A stretch of 64,000 nt of DNA, from positions 159,933-223,932 of the forward strand of contig NZ_BCRP01000004.1 of the NCBI RefSeq assembly GCF_001552655.1, in the 5' to 3' direction. Position numbers and translations under genes: made by a program. This stretch comes from Alicyclobacillus kakegawensis NBRC 103104 (GTDB lineage: Bacteria; Bacillota; Bacilli; Alicyclobacillales; Alicyclobacillaceae). This document shows positions 43,291 to 52,341 of this stretch, piece after piece. How positions within the stretch are numbered: position 1 is the first letter of the stretch; each line of letters starts with the position of its first letter. The notes below the pieces were generated by a model. The model was not told the origin of the DNA. It did no database searches and was given only the letters and a program-made list of their open reading frames with translations.

Positions 43291-44247
43291 TTATTTGCTC
43301 TCGCGTCCGCGGCGGCGTTTCTCCGCATACACCAACAGCCCCATCGCGTCCAAGATGATATCGATGTCGAGGACCCGGACGTCGCCGACGTTGTACCCCC
43401 GCTCGGCCAAGCCGTCTTGGACCCAGGCGCGCAGCGCCTCCATCACCGGCTCAAGCGTGATGCCTGGATAATACAACCTGTCTATCAAGTCGGCCATGGC
43501 CTGCGCCCCGCGCAGGGTTCCGGCTATCGCTTCTTCCTTGGGCGAGCGCCCGAAATGGGTGTGGTAAACCCATTGAAAAGGCACGTCGCGCAGCATTTTC
43601 ATCGTGTTGTGAACGGCCTCGGGGTCAAAATCCACAGGGGAAGTGGAGGGCATCACCCACTCAAAGTCCCAGCCAGTGAACGACCTGCGGTAGCGTATGC
43701 CCACCGCGTCGCCGGCAAACAGCGCGTCTGACACCGGATCCAAAATGGTAAAGTGGTGTTTGGCGTGCCCGGGCGAGTCGAAGAAGGTGAGGGTGCGCCG
43801 GCCGATGTTCAACGTGTCGCCGTGCTCGCGGATGATGATGCGCTCCTCCGGGACGGCTTCAGGGCGACCAAACAGGCGTTCCACGTTCGATCCGTAGACC
43901 TCGCTCGCCCCCCGCCAGAGACGGGACGGCTCAGCCATGTGCCTGGCGCCGCGCGGATGGACGACAAGCTTGGCATTTACCGCTTTGGCCATCATTTGGC
44001 CAGCCCCGCCGGCGTGATCCAGGTGCACGTGGGTGACAATCACGTACGCCACCTGTTCCGGCTTCACGCCCAGTTCCTGCAATCCCTGCCACAGCCGCTC
44101 TTGGCAGTTGGCGGCTCCTGTCTCCACCACGGTAACCTGCTCGTCAAGGATGACGTAGGCCCCGGTTCGAGCGCGCAACCCTTGTTCCAACAGGTCAATC
44201 TGCCAGACGTCATGGCCCATGTCGACGAGATAAGCAGGACTTTCCAT
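43291..44247 (-). CDS. Metallo-beta-lactamase-fold hydrolase
   Basis: A 318-residue protein with the metal motif THVHLDHAGG (HxHxDH), a further His in DSPGHAKHHF, the bridging Asp in LFAGDAVG and a His in YHTHFG. It resembles the glyoxalase-II-like/YqjP group. Substrate unknown. ATG 44247 lies six bases after the ftsW-like stop and only a distant AAAGGA is seen, so it is probably translated by coupling. The C-terminal 90 residues are helical and unusual for a minimal glyoxalase II. Confidence 0.87.
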   Translation of the reverse strand: MESPAYLVDMGHDVWQIDLLEQGLRARTGAYVILDEQVTVVETGAANCQERLWQGLQELGVKPEQVAYVIVTHVHLDHAGGAGQMMAKAVNAKLVVHPRGARHMAEPSRLWRGASEVYGSNVERLFGRPEAVPEERIIIREHGDTLNIGRRTLTFFDSPGHAKHHFTILDPVSDALFAGDAVGIRYRRSFTGWDFEWVMPSTSPVDFDPEAVHNTMKMLRDVPFQWVYHTHFGRSPKEEAIAGTLRGAQAMADLIDRLYYPGITLEPVMEALRAWVQDGLAERGYNVGDVRVLDIDIILDAMGLLVYAEKRRRGRESK

Positions 44248-44252
44248 GCCGA

Positions 44253-45740
44253 TTAGTCACGGTCCTTTCTGTTCGGCCTCCGACCCTTGCGCGGCTTGGA
44301 CGAGTCCGATTGACTGCGGGTGCGCTCCCGCCAAGAAACAATCACTGGGTCGCGACGGCCCCGTTCCCGCTCTCTGTGACTGATGCTCGCGGCCATTTCC
44401 TGGCGGGAACGCCAGCTTTCGCGGTGCGGGGTCTCTCCCCGCAGACGCTTGGGGCGCAGCGGGGTCACGCTGGCGCCTCGGCTGCGGGTCCGAGGCGTGC
44501 CTGTGTACCCAGACGAAAAGGCTGGTGTCGTGCGCTCGCGGCGTTTCGACTGGGCGAGTTCGGCACGCGCTTCCTCGACCCAGATGACATCGGCGAGTTG
44601 GTCGGCGTCAGGCTCTTCGTCCAAGGTGTAGCGGGAAATGTTCAAGAGGATGCCCATCGCCGTCAAGTTGACCACCAAGGACGTGCCGCCGTAGCTGATG
44701 AACGGCAAGGGAACGCCAGTAACCGGCAGGATGCCGGTCACCGCGCCCAAATTGATAAACGCTTTAATCACGATCATGCTGGTCAGACCGACCGCCGTCA
44801 GAGCGGAAAAACGATTGGGGGCCTTGCGGGCGATGGAGAATCCCCGCCACGCCAACACCCCAAAGGCGACCAGCAGGGTGACGCCGCCGACAAATCCCCA
44901 TTCCTCGACCAAGACAGGGAAAATGAAGTCCGCCTGCGGCACCGGGAGGTACCCGGTCTGGGCGATACCCATGCTGTAACCGCGGCCGAACCACCCGCCG
45001 CTGGCCATCGCTGTCCAGCCTTGCAGCACTTGGTAACCCGTGATGCCCGGGTCCGCGAACGGGTGTAACCACGCACTCATACGGTCGGATCGATAGGAGG
45101 ACAGGTAGGCCGCGGCAAGCATCACCGGAATCGTGATCAGTCCCAGCACGAGCAACCGCCGCAGACGGACGCCCGACGCGAAGACGACCGACAGGCTGGT
45201 GGCCAACAGGGTGAGCGCGGTGCCCATGTCCGGTTCCGCCAACACCAGCAGGACTTCCAGCGCGATGACCATCAATGCGGGCCGTAAACCCAATCGAAAG
45301 TCGTCAAGGAGCACGACTTTCCGAGTAAAAAAGTATGCGAGGTAGATGACGCTGAGAACGATGGCGATCTCGGACGGTTGGATGTGAAAGGAGCCGCTGC
45401 CGAACCAACGACGGCTGCCGCCGGAGACGTGACCGATGCCGGGCACCAGCACCATCGCTAACAGCGCTAAGTTGAGCAGGAGCAGAAGCACCGCCTTGCG
45501 GTACCAGTGTTCGTAGTGCACCCAGTGCATGAGAACGCTGAGGATGATGAGGCCGATACCCGCCGCCGCCAGTTGGCGTATGGCCATGTTGGCGGCGGAG
45601 ATGGGTGTCTTCGGGTGCGTCGCGCTATAGTGCAGAGCGGCCGGCATGCTGGCTGAAAAGATGGTGACCACGCCCACAGCGCAGAGCAGGACGATAGTGA
45701 AAAACAGGACGTAGTCCGGTTGATGGCGCTGGCTTTCCAT
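44253..45740 (-). CDS. ftsW: FtsW/RodA/SpoVE-family peptidoglycan polymerase (FtsW-like)
   Basis: A 495-residue SEDS protein with about 10 helices (1-385) and a hydrophilic, Arg/Ser-rich tail of roughly 110 residues. Family motifs: GGSRRWFGSGSFHIQPSE, LAEPDMGTAL (with the catalytic Asp), FADPGITGYQVLQG, GYLPVPQADFIFPVLVEE and PLPFISYGGTSLVVN. It polymerises lipid II with a class B PBP. ATG 45740 follows AAGGTGATCGC. The basic tail is longer than in Bacillus FtsW and may bind DNA or division partners. Assignment as FtsW rather than SpoVE is tentative. Confidence 0.88.
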   Translation of the reverse strand: MESQRHQPDYVLFFTIVLLCAVGVVTIFSASMPAALHYSATHPKTPISAANMAIRQLAAAGIGLIILSVLMHWVHYEHWYRKAVLLLLLNLALLAMVLVPGIGHVSGGSRRWFGSGSFHIQPSEIAIVLSVIYLAYFFTRKVVLLDDFRLGLRPALMVIALEVLLVLAEPDMGTALTLLATSLSVVFASGVRLRRLLVLGLITIPVMLAAAYLSSYRSDRMSAWLHPFADPGITGYQVLQGWTAMASGGWFGRGYSMGIAQTGYLPVPQADFIFPVLVEEWGFVGGVTLLVAFGVLAWRGFSIARKAPNRFSALTAVGLTSMIVIKAFINLGAVTGILPVTGVPLPFISYGGTSLVVNLTAMGILLNISRYTLDEEPDADQLADVIWVEEARAELAQSKRRERTTPAFSSGYTGTPRTRSRGASVTPLRPKRLRGETPHRESWRSRQEMAASISHRERERGRRDPVIVSWRERTRSQSDSSKPRKGRRPNRKDRD

Positions 45741-45882
45741 GCGATCACCTTCTTCAGCCAGGAGTCGACAACGAGATTCCGACTTTGCTTGTTCGACACT
45801 GGCTGAAGAATTCCCTGCCGGCACAGGGAAGTGCTGATGTCCGAGATTGTGCCACATTGTCCCAGCCTCGGGGCTATCCGTT

Positions 45883-46158
45883 TCACCACCAGTGCAGGCC
45901 AATCGCTGTGATGCCAAGAATGGCGGCCAGCGGGATGGCGAGGTTCCAGCCCCCGCCCGGCATGCCGGGTCCACCACCCCAGGGGCCCGCAGGATACGGC
46001 CGATAGGTGGGTTTGTGCGCGGGCGGCGGGTGTTTGACCGCCCCCAGGATGATATGGTGTTTGCTGCAATGGATGACCACGCCGTGGAAGGTGCCGAAAA
46101 TGGTCCGGCATTGCACCTGTTGCCCAAGCAACTTTCGTACCTGTCGATGCGTCACCAT
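45883..46158 (-). CDS. Small Pro/Gly-rich protein with C-terminal membrane helix
   Basis: A 91-residue protein starting at ATG 46158 (AAAGGGG, 9-base spacing). Residues 5-45 (LLGQQVQCRTIFGTFHGVVI) look like a small Sm/KOW-type beta barrel; residues 46-72 are rich in Pro, Tyr and Gly, as in spore-coat proteins; the C-terminus is hydrophobic (LAIPLAAILGITAIGL). I do not recognise the family. It lies 142 bases before the ftsW-like gene on the same strand. Confidence 0.6.
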   Translation of the reverse strand: MVTHRQVRKLLGQQVQCRTIFGTFHGVVIHCSKHHIILGAVKHPPPAHKPTYRPYPAGPWGGGPGMPGGGWNLAIPLAAILGITAIGLHWW

Positions 46159-46262
46159 AAGCAACTACCCCTTTCCGCATTCGCCTGCAGTTTATGGGGC
46201 ATTTGTCACTTCGGGCGCGGCGCATGCACAGATTGTTCACTGCAGGTCTCGACACGCTTCGC

Positions 46263-46268
46263 TATAAT
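46263..46268 (+). promoter_or_regulatory. -10 element upstream of the RodA-like gene
   Basis: TATAAT, 90 bases before the ATG at 46359. No good -35 at the usual distance. Confidence 0.4.
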
Positions 46269-46358
46269 TGGGGGAGTGGTACTCCGGCAGGGTGAAGACG
46301 GAAACCCGCACAGAGGTCATGGATTTCGAATCGGGACAAAGGAGACCAACCATCTGCC

Positions 46359-47528
46359 ATGCAAAAGTCGCTACGTCGAATGGACTGGATTTTAGTGGGG
46401 GTACTGGTGGCGCTGGCCGCTTGCAGCTGTGCGTCGCTGTATTCCTATGCGCTGGCAAGAAACTATCCGATTCATGGTCTGCGGGCCGAGTGGCTCAAGC
46501 AAGCCATTTTCGAGGCGCTGGGGCTCGTGATCATGGTGGTCACGGCCGTCTTTCTCGACTATCGGACGTTGCGCAAAGTGCGCTGGCCTTTGTATGCGTT
46601 GACTACCTTGTTGCTGCTGGTGGTGTTGAAAATGCCAGCGGTGAACGGCGCCCGGGCCTGGATTCCCCTGGGGGGCGGTTTTCAGCTGCAGCCCTCGGAG
46701 CTGGCCAAGGTAAGCATGATTGTTCTCGTGGCTAATTACATGTCCAAGGTGGAGGAGTCCGAGCATCCGCAGTACGGCCTGCGCCACGTGCCAGCGCTGG
46801 CCTTGATGCTGCTCGTCCCGTTTGCGTTGACGATCATAGAGCCGGCTTTGGGTCAGGCGCTCGTCATGTTTGCTATTTTCATGACTATGTACATAATTTT
46901 TACCAATCGTACGTACCTGACGTTGCTCACGCTGGCCTTGTTGGGCTTGGTGGTCGTCTGTGGCATTGGGCTTGAGCACCCCACGCAATCTGCGCATTTT
47001 GTCAACAACGTCTTGGTCAAGCATCATCTGCTGCAAAGCTACCAGGCAGACAGGATTCTCACCTGGTTAGATCCGAACTACGACTTGCAGCATACCGGCT
47101 ACAACGTGCACTGGGCGCAAATCGCCATTGGCAGCGGCCAGGTGTTTGGCGAAGGTTGGCTGAATGGCACCATGACCGGCAATGTCCCGAATCAGGATAC
47201 GGACTATATCTTTTCCCTGATTGGTGACGAGTTCGGCTTTGTCGGCGGCAGCGTACTGGTGTTTTTGTTCCTTATTCTTGTATATCGGTTGGTGAAGGTG
47301 GCGGCCAGCGCACAGGACCCGTTCGGCGTGTATGTGGCCATCGGGTTTGTGGGCATGTTCGCCTTCCAGGTGTTCGAGAACATCGGCATGGACGTATACC
47401 TCAGCCCGTCCACCGGCATCACGCTGCCGTTCATCAGCTATGGTGGTACTTCCGTGCTGGTCAACTATCTGTGCGTGGGCATAGTCTTAAGCATCTCCCT
47501 GCGACAAAAGCGGCTGCGGTTTGCCTGA
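46359..47528 (+). CDS. rodA: FtsW/RodA/SpoVE-family peptidoglycan polymerase (RodA-like)
   Basis: A 389-residue SEDS protein without a long tail. NGARAWIPLGGGFQLQPSELAK, IIEPALGQAL, QIAIGSGQVFGEGWLNG, VPNQDTDYIFSLIGDEFG and LPFISYGGTSVLVNY match RodA. In the second motif the usual EPDxGTAL catalytic Asp is Ala (EPALGQAL), so activity by the standard mechanism is doubtful. ATG 46359 has AAAGGAG 13 bases upstream, somewhat distant. It would work in elongation or spore cortex formation with a PBP. Confidence 0.87.
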   Translation: MQKSLRRMDWILVGVLVALAACSCASLYSYALARNYPIHGLRAEWLKQAIFEALGLVIMVVTAVFLDYRTLRKVRWPLYALTTLLLLVVLKMPAVNGARAWIPLGGGFQLQPSELAKVSMIVLVANYMSKVEESEHPQYGLRHVPALALMLLVPFALTIIEPALGQALVMFAIFMTMYIIFTNRTYLTLLTLALLGLVVVCGIGLEHPTQSAHFVNNVLVKHHLLQSYQADRILTWLDPNYDLQHTGYNVHWAQIAIGSGQVFGEGWLNGTMTGNVPNQDTDYIFSLIGDEFGFVGGSVLVFLFLILVYRLVKVAASAQDPFGVYVAIGFVGMFAFQVFENIGMDVYLSPSTGITLPFISYGGTSVLVNYLCVGIVLSISLRQKRLRFA

Positions 47529-47628
47529 CAGGCGTCGGTCGGACATGAGACCAGGCACTGCCGGACATACTACCTTCACCTTCCCTTGGCTGGGAAGCGG
47601 ACGCAGGTTGCAGCGGGAGGGAGAGGGA

Positions 47629-47922
47629 GTGTTGCAGGTCCGCGGCGTGCCGATGCGGGAAATCCATGGGCTTCCTTACACGGTGCATCAGATTGGCGAA
47701 GGGCAGTGGCAGATTGTCATCGAGAACTGCCCGCGCTATCCCAGCGGCTACAGGTTCCACCGGGTCTATCATTCGCAGCGGGAGGCGCTGCAATCGCTGG
47801 CAAACTGGCCGGATCACCGTGACAATCCGCGTGTGGCCGGCGATGACACCGGCGTTATAGCCTGGCTGGCGGATGAAACCGCCCATACCGAGGCCAGCCA
47901 CGCGGGTGATGGACCATCCTGA
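47629..47922 (+). CDS. Hypothetical protein, 97 residues
   Basis: GTG 47629 follows GGGAGGGAGAGGGA. The protein is soluble, with Tyr/His-rich VYHSQREALQSLANWPDH and an acidic C-terminus. No family recognised. It lies 100 bases after the rodA-like gene on the same strand and convergent to the secreted-protein pair. Support is the ribosome binding site and uninterrupted frame. Confidence 0.5.
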   Translation: MLQVRGVPMREIHGLPYTVHQIGEGQWQIVIENCPRYPSGYRFHRVYHSQREALQSLANWPDHRDNPRVAGDDTGVIAWLADETAHTEASHAGDGPS

Positions 47923-47974
47923 TTGGACGCGTTGGACGCGGCGAGGCTTCCCGGGCCGCGTCCACACCCTTCAT

Positions 47975-48589
47975 CTAGCGATTTGGGTCTTGCCAGCCTT
48001 CCCCCAGTTGGGAGTTCCTGCGGAATCTATCCACCAACTCAATCAGCCAGAGATGGTGATACGGCTCCTGGTACAGGACCGGTTCAATCCGTCGGTCTTC
48101 CGGTCCAATCTTGTACATCCACACCGTGGCCTGCGAATCCAGCCCTTCGTGCGTGCGAATGCCCATGTGAATGGAATCGCGGTACCCGTTCTTATAGGCG
48201 ATAACCGTCAGTTGACCGTGCAGTTCCGCCACCAGCGGCCGAAAGCGCGGATTGCGTATGACGGGCGCATCAAACCACGGGGTATATCCGTTTGCGCCTG
48301 TGCGCAGCCTTTGCTCCGTTTCTACCAGGACCACCTCAGCGCCGGGCAGCGGCTGCAGGGTCCGGCCGTCGATGACGCGTACACGCAGGCGTGCAGTCGG
48401 CCATGGGGCGTACGGATCCAATCGCTCTCCCGATGACGCGCCTGGTTGTTGCACGGGGAGACTGTGTGGACCTGGATCAGCCTGTGCCGTGGCCTGAGCG
48501 GTGATGTGTGGTGTCAATACGGCGGAGATCACGCATGCAGCCGTAATGCTGCGGGCAACAGCTAGAAACAAACGTCGCTGCGGCTTCAT
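47975..48589 (-). CDS. Secreted protein with CNA-B/carboxypeptidase-regulatory-like domain
   Basis: A 204-residue exported protein. The signal peptide spans about residues 1-30 (LFLAVARSITAACVISAVL, then AQA). A beta domain follows with RLRVRVIDGRTLQPLPGAEVVLVE, a typical start of a CNA-B/Greek-key repeat, ending in YKNGYRDS. ATG 48589 lies 9 bases after AGGAGG; an ATG nine bases upstream is too near the site. It is 18 bases after the SpoIID-like gene, in the same operon. Possibly wall or spore associated. Confidence 0.7.
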   Translation of the reverse strand: MKPQRRLFLAVARSITAACVISAVLTPHITAQATAQADPGPHSLPVQQPGASSGERLDPYAPWPTARLRVRVIDGRTLQPLPGAEVVLVETEQRLRTGANGYTPWFDAPVIRNPRFRPLVAELHGQLTVIAYKNGYRDSIHMGIRTHEGLDSQATVWMYKIGPEDRRIEPVLYQEPYHHLWLIELVDRFRRNSQLGEGWQDPNR

Positions 48590-48607
48590 CAGGGTCATCC
48601 TCCTTCC

Positions 48608-49228
48608 CTATGTCTGGACTTGCCGTAACGCGCGTTGTTCGTAATAGAACTGCAGAATCTGGATGTAATTGCGGCCGCGTTGGGCCCAGTATTGGCTACC
48701 CCATTGGGCCATCTTCTGGGCGTTGCGGTATTGCCAGTTGGGATCGTTCGGGATACCGGCGCGATAGTTGAGCTCGATAATCTCACCGTTCGGCTTGACG
48801 TAGGCATAGCGGCGGATGGATGCGACCGCGCGGTCGGTGACCGGCTGCCGCGATAAATAGCGGAAGGTCTGAAAGTTCGTGGTATTGTCCACATCAAACG
48901 TGAAGCCGTCAATAGTAATCGGGTGCAGATGATGGTACCAGGCAAACATTTTTATGGCTATCGCGCCCGCTTTCAACGACTCGGCGTGCCAGGACGGCAT
49001 CCATTCGTTGGGCAGGACGTCTTGACAGTATTCGTAAAACGGCACGCTTTGCACCCAAACAATGCGTCCCCGCGGGTCCGGTTCTCCATTCGGGTTGTTC
49101 TCACGAATGGCCACCCGGATTGTGGCTGGTTCCTGGGTGTTGTCCACAGTCGGAGCGGCGTACGCGGCTGTGGGACTGATGATGCCGAGAGCCACGGCGG
49201 CGGAGACAAAGACCCTGAACTTGCTCAT
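48608..49228 (-). CDS. Secreted SpoIID/LytB-domain protein
   Basis: A 206-residue exported protein with a signal peptide ending AAYAAPTV (about residue 24). FYEYCQDVLPNEWMPSW followed by SLKAGAIAIKMFAWYH is the SpoIID/amidase-enhancer signature, including the catalytic-region Glu of SpoIID (PNEW). SpoIID is a lytic transglycosylase needed for engulfment; this protein lacks a transmembrane anchor and is shorter (SpoIID about 340), so it is a secreted relative rather than SpoIID itself. GGGGA precedes ATG 49228. Confidence 0.82.
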   Translation of the reverse strand: MSKFRVFVSAAVALGIISPTAAYAAPTVDNTQEPATIRVAIRENNPNGEPDPRGRIVWVQSVPFYEYCQDVLPNEWMPSWHAESLKAGAIAIKMFAWYHHLHPITIDGFTFDVDNTTNFQTFRYLSRQPVTDRAVASIRRYAYVKPNGEIIELNYRAGIPNDPNWQYRNAQKMAQWGSQYWAQRGRNYIQILQFYYEQRALRQVQT

Positions 49229-49392
49229 CCAACCATCCCCTGCTTTCCTCTTGGCTGTTCTTTACAGTTCCCCGAAGTCCGGTGAACATACATGAAGTCA
49301 CAGGTATCCAGAAGGTGTGGCGCAACGGCCGGAGCAGGGGTACAATGCATGGGGAATCCCATAGTTGGACCGTGATTGTGGAGGTGGCACAG

Positions 49393-49917
49393 ATGGAACT
49401 GCTGCGGTTGACAAGTCGTCCGAAGCCGAGCGCGGACAACCAGATGCGCGGGATGTCAGCCGTGATTGTCGATGGGGATAGGGTCTTCGTGGACAACGGT
49501 GCCATCCACGCCAAGAGCGGAATCGAGCGGGGCATTCGCTTTGTCAATAACCGGGACGAGGTCCCCAATCCACGACGGGCCTGGATTTGCTGGGTGACTT
49601 TGCACCGTTTCGACGCTCCCGATGGCCAGGGAAAGGTCCAAGGGTATTACGGCTTGCAGGCATTTCCGATAGACATTGACGGGGAAGCGAAGGTTGGGTA
49701 CAAATCATTGGCGGAATCCGTGAACAAGATGGACTACGCGGTCAAAGGCCGGGTTGACATTCGCAACATGCCAGAGAAGGATCGCATCCGCCTGCGGGAT
49801 TTTCTGAAAGGTCTGCGCCCGGATTTATGGCAGGCAGCCAGCCCGGAGTTTCTGTCCGCCTTTGCGGGCGGCGAGACGGAGGGTGAATCGGGCGCAGGCA
49901 GCGCGAGCAACTCGTGA
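49393..49917 (+). CDS. ywhD: YwhD family protein
   Basis: A 174-residue soluble protein matching Bacillus YwhD (172 residues): MELLRLTS at the start, VFVDNGAIHAKSGIERGIRF and RRAWICWVTLHR in the middle. Function unknown. ATG 49393 follows GGAGGTGGCACAG. It precedes the arginine/lysine decarboxylase by 34 bases, likely one operon. Confidence 0.87.
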   Translation: MELLRLTSRPKPSADNQMRGMSAVIVDGDRVFVDNGAIHAKSGIERGIRFVNNRDEVPNPRRAWICWVTLHRFDAPDGQGKVQGYYGLQAFPIDIDGEAKVGYKSLAESVNKMDYAVKGRVDIRNMPEKDRIRLRDFLKGLRPDLWQAASPEFLSAFAGGETEGESGAGSASNS

Positions 49918-49951
49918 TTATCCATCAGCAACGTGTTGGGGGGGAAATCGA

Positions 49952-51469
49952 TTGACGGACATCGGCGCAGCGGTGGCCTCTGTCAAGGACACACCCGAGT
50001 CGCGGGCAGGGCGTCTCGACCAAGACCAGACACCACTGTTTGATGCGTTGTTGGAGCATATCCAGAGGCACCCAGTTCAGTTTCATATTCCAGGTCACAA
50101 GCAAGGACGCGGCATGGAATCGCGGTTTCAGCAGTTTCTTGGAGAACGCGCCTTGTCCTTGGACCTGATCAATATCGCGCCGTTGGACGACCTCCATCAC
50201 CCGACAGGCGCAATTCGCCAAGCGCAGGAGCTGGCCGCCGAGGCGTTTGGGGCCGACGCGACATTCTTTTCGGTACAAGGCACGAGTACGGCCATCATGA
50301 CCATGGTTTTATCCGTGGTTGGCCCAGGAGACGTGATCTTGGTGCCGCGCAACGTGCACAAGTCCGTCCTGACCGCCATCATGCTGGCCGACGCGCGGCC
50401 GGTGTTCTTGGCTCCCGAGGTCGACGCCGACTTGGGTATCGCGCACGGGGTGTCGGTGGAAACTGTGGAGCAGGCGCTGGTCAATCATCCGGAGGCCAAG
50501 GCGCTCCTGGTCATCAATCCGACTTATTTTGGCGTGGCGGCAGACCTCGTGCGGATTGTGGAGCTGGCGCATGAACGGGGCATTCCTGTGCTGGTCGACG
50601 AGGCGCACGGTGTGCACGTACACTTTCACGAGAGCCTTCCTCCCTCGGCCATGCAGGCGGGGGCGGACATGGCCGCCACCAGCGTGCACAAGCTGGGTGG
50701 ATCGATGACCCAGTCGAGTGTGCTCAATGTCCGCGAGGGCCTGGTAGACCCCAGGCACGTGCAGGTGATCTTCAGCATGTTGACAACAACTTCCACTTCC
50801 TACTTGCTGCTGGCCTCCTTGGATGCGGCACGCAAACAGCTGGCCCTGCACGGACGCGAACGGGTGGAGCGCGCTCTACAGCTTGCTCGTTACGCGCGGC
50901 GGCGGTTGGCCGGAATCCCTGGGGTCTACTGTGTCGGCGGAGAGATCTTGCGCGGCAGCGCGACCTATGCGATGGATCCCACAAAATTGACCATCTGCGT
51001 CAAGGACCTGGGCCTGCGCGGCTATGATGTGGAGCGCATGCTGCGCGAACAGTTCAATATTGAAGTGGAACTGAGCGACCTGTATAACATCCTGTGTATC
51101 ATATCCTGGGGTGACACGGAGGAGGACATCGACAAGTTGGTGGATGCCCTGTCACAGATTGCCCAAGGGTGCAGCCAGAAGCCGCATTCAGCTCTCAAGG
51201 TTCAGGTGCCTTCGCTGCCGCAATTGAAAATGTCTCCGCGGGCCGCGTTTTACGCGCCGACCGAGGTGGTTCCACTGGCTGAGGCGGTCGGACGGACGAT
51301 TGCCGAGATGATCATGGTGTATCCGCCGGGGATCCCGGTGTTGTTGCCCGGTGAGGTGATCACGCAGGACAACATCGACTATATTGAAGAAAACCTGAGG
51401 GCGGGGCTGCCGGTCCAAGGCCCGGATGACCCGGAGATCCGGTTCATCAAAGTCGTGCGGGAGGTGTAA
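49952..51469 (+). CDS. speA: Orn/Lys/Arg decarboxylase family (arginine decarboxylase SpeA-like)
   Basis: A 505-residue fold-type I PLP enzyme. HIPGHKQGRGM at the N-terminus, FFSVQGTSTAIMTMV, VLVDEAHGVHVHFH and the PLP Lys in SVHKLGGSMTQSS are diagnostic, and the C-terminal domain (YPPGIPVLLPGEVI) is present. TTG 49952 follows GGGGGGGAAA. By length and pattern it is the Bacillus SpeA type, making agmatine for polyamines, but lysine decarboxylases share the motifs. Followed six bases later by bcp. Confidence 0.88.
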   Translation: MTDIGAAVASVKDTPESRAGRLDQDQTPLFDALLEHIQRHPVQFHIPGHKQGRGMESRFQQFLGERALSLDLINIAPLDDLHHPTGAIRQAQELAAEAFGADATFFSVQGTSTAIMTMVLSVVGPGDVILVPRNVHKSVLTAIMLADARPVFLAPEVDADLGIAHGVSVETVEQALVNHPEAKALLVINPTYFGVAADLVRIVELAHERGIPVLVDEAHGVHVHFHESLPPSAMQAGADMAATSVHKLGGSMTQSSVLNVREGLVDPRHVQVIFSMLTTTSTSYLLLASLDAARKQLALHGRERVERALQLARYARRRLAGIPGVYCVGGEILRGSATYAMDPTKLTICVKDLGLRGYDVERMLREQFNIEVELSDLYNILCIISWGDTEEDIDKLVDALSQIAQGCSQKPHSALKVQVPSLPQLKMSPRAAFYAPTEVVPLAEAVGRTIAEMIMVYPPGIPVLLPGEVITQDNIDYIEENLRAGLPVQGPDDPEIRFIKVVREV

Positions 51470-51474
51470 GCTCG

Positions 51475-51948
51475 ATGGCCGATGTACAGGTCGGGGATGT
51501 GGCTCCCGATTTTACCCTTCCTTCCCATACCGGGGAGTCGGTCACGCTGTCGAATCTGAGAGGGAAAAAGGTTGTCTTGTTTTTCTATCCGAAGGATCAG
51601 ACACCTGGTTGCACGCAGGAGGCGTGTTCGTTCCGCGACCTGGCCACGGAGTTTGCGGCCGCTGGCGCCGCCGTGTACGGCATCTCCCGGGATTCGCTGC
51701 GTTCCCATGAGCGCTTCGCGGAAAAGCATGCGCTGCCGATGCCGCTCTTGTCGGACGCAGATGGCGCGGTGTGCGCAGCCTATGGCGTGCTGAAGGAAAA
51801 GCACATGTTTGGCAAGAAGGTGTTTGGCATCGAGCGCACCACCTTCGTCATCGACAGCGACGGGCGCATCGCCAAGGTGTACCCGAAGGTGAAGGTGGAC
51901 GGGCATGCGGACGAGGTTCTCGCTTTCGTCCGCGAATTGGGGGTATAA
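51475..51948 (+). CDS. bcp: Thioredoxin-dependent peroxiredoxin (BCP type)
   Basis: A 157-residue peroxiredoxin. Cys46 and Cys51 in TPGCTQEACSFRD are the peroxidatic and resolving pair of the PrxQ/BCP class; FFYPKDQ precedes them. GGGAGGTG overlaps the end of speA and precedes ATG 51475. It reduces H2O2 and organic hydroperoxides using thioredoxin. Confidence 0.95.
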   Translation: MADVQVGDVAPDFTLPSHTGESVTLSNLRGKKVVLFFYPKDQTPGCTQEACSFRDLATEFAAAGAAVYGISRDSLRSHERFAEKHALPMPLLSDADGAVCAAYGVLKEKHMFGKKVFGIERTTFVIDSDGRIAKVYPKVKVDGHADEVLAFVRELGV

Positions 51949-51974
51949 TGGGGGCGACAGGGAGGTATGCAGTC

Positions 51975-52328
51975 ATGGTGACCTTGACGGATGCCGCTGT
52001 GGGCAAGCTGCGTGAGTTGATGGCGGACACGGGGCCGGACGAGCACACCCTGCGCATTTTCGTGAAGCCCGGCGGGTGCACAGGATTCAGCTATGGGATG
52101 GCGCTGGATCAACCTCAGCCGAACGACTTGGTGTATGAGATTCAGGGCATTCAGGTGGCCGTCGACAAAGACAGTGCACGCCTCATTGACGGCTCCCAGG
52201 TGGATTTCGTTGATGACTTTAGCGGACAAGGATTTCGGATTGAAAACCCGAATGCGACTTCGATTTGCGGTTGTGGCTCCAGCTTCCGGACTGCCACAGA
52301 GGCGGGGCAGCCTGGCAGTTGTGCCTGA
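51975..52328 (+). CDS. A-type iron-sulfur carrier (HesB/IscA/ErpA family)
   Basis: A 117-residue protein with the three conserved Cys residues in KPGGCTGFSYG and ICGCGSSF, which hold or transfer an Fe-S cluster. VDFVDDFSGQGFRIENPNA is the family C-terminal strand pattern. ATG 51975 follows GGGAGGT. It is the last gene before a strong terminator. It could correspond to Bacillus SufA (YutM); no suf genes are near. Confidence 0.94.
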   Translation: MVTLTDAAVGKLRELMADTGPDEHTLRIFVKPGGCTGFSYGMALDQPQPNDLVYEIQGIQVAVDKDSARLIDGSQVDFVDDFSGQGFRIENPNATSICGCGSSFRTATEAGQPGSCA

Positions 52329-52341
52329 CGACCGCATTCAG

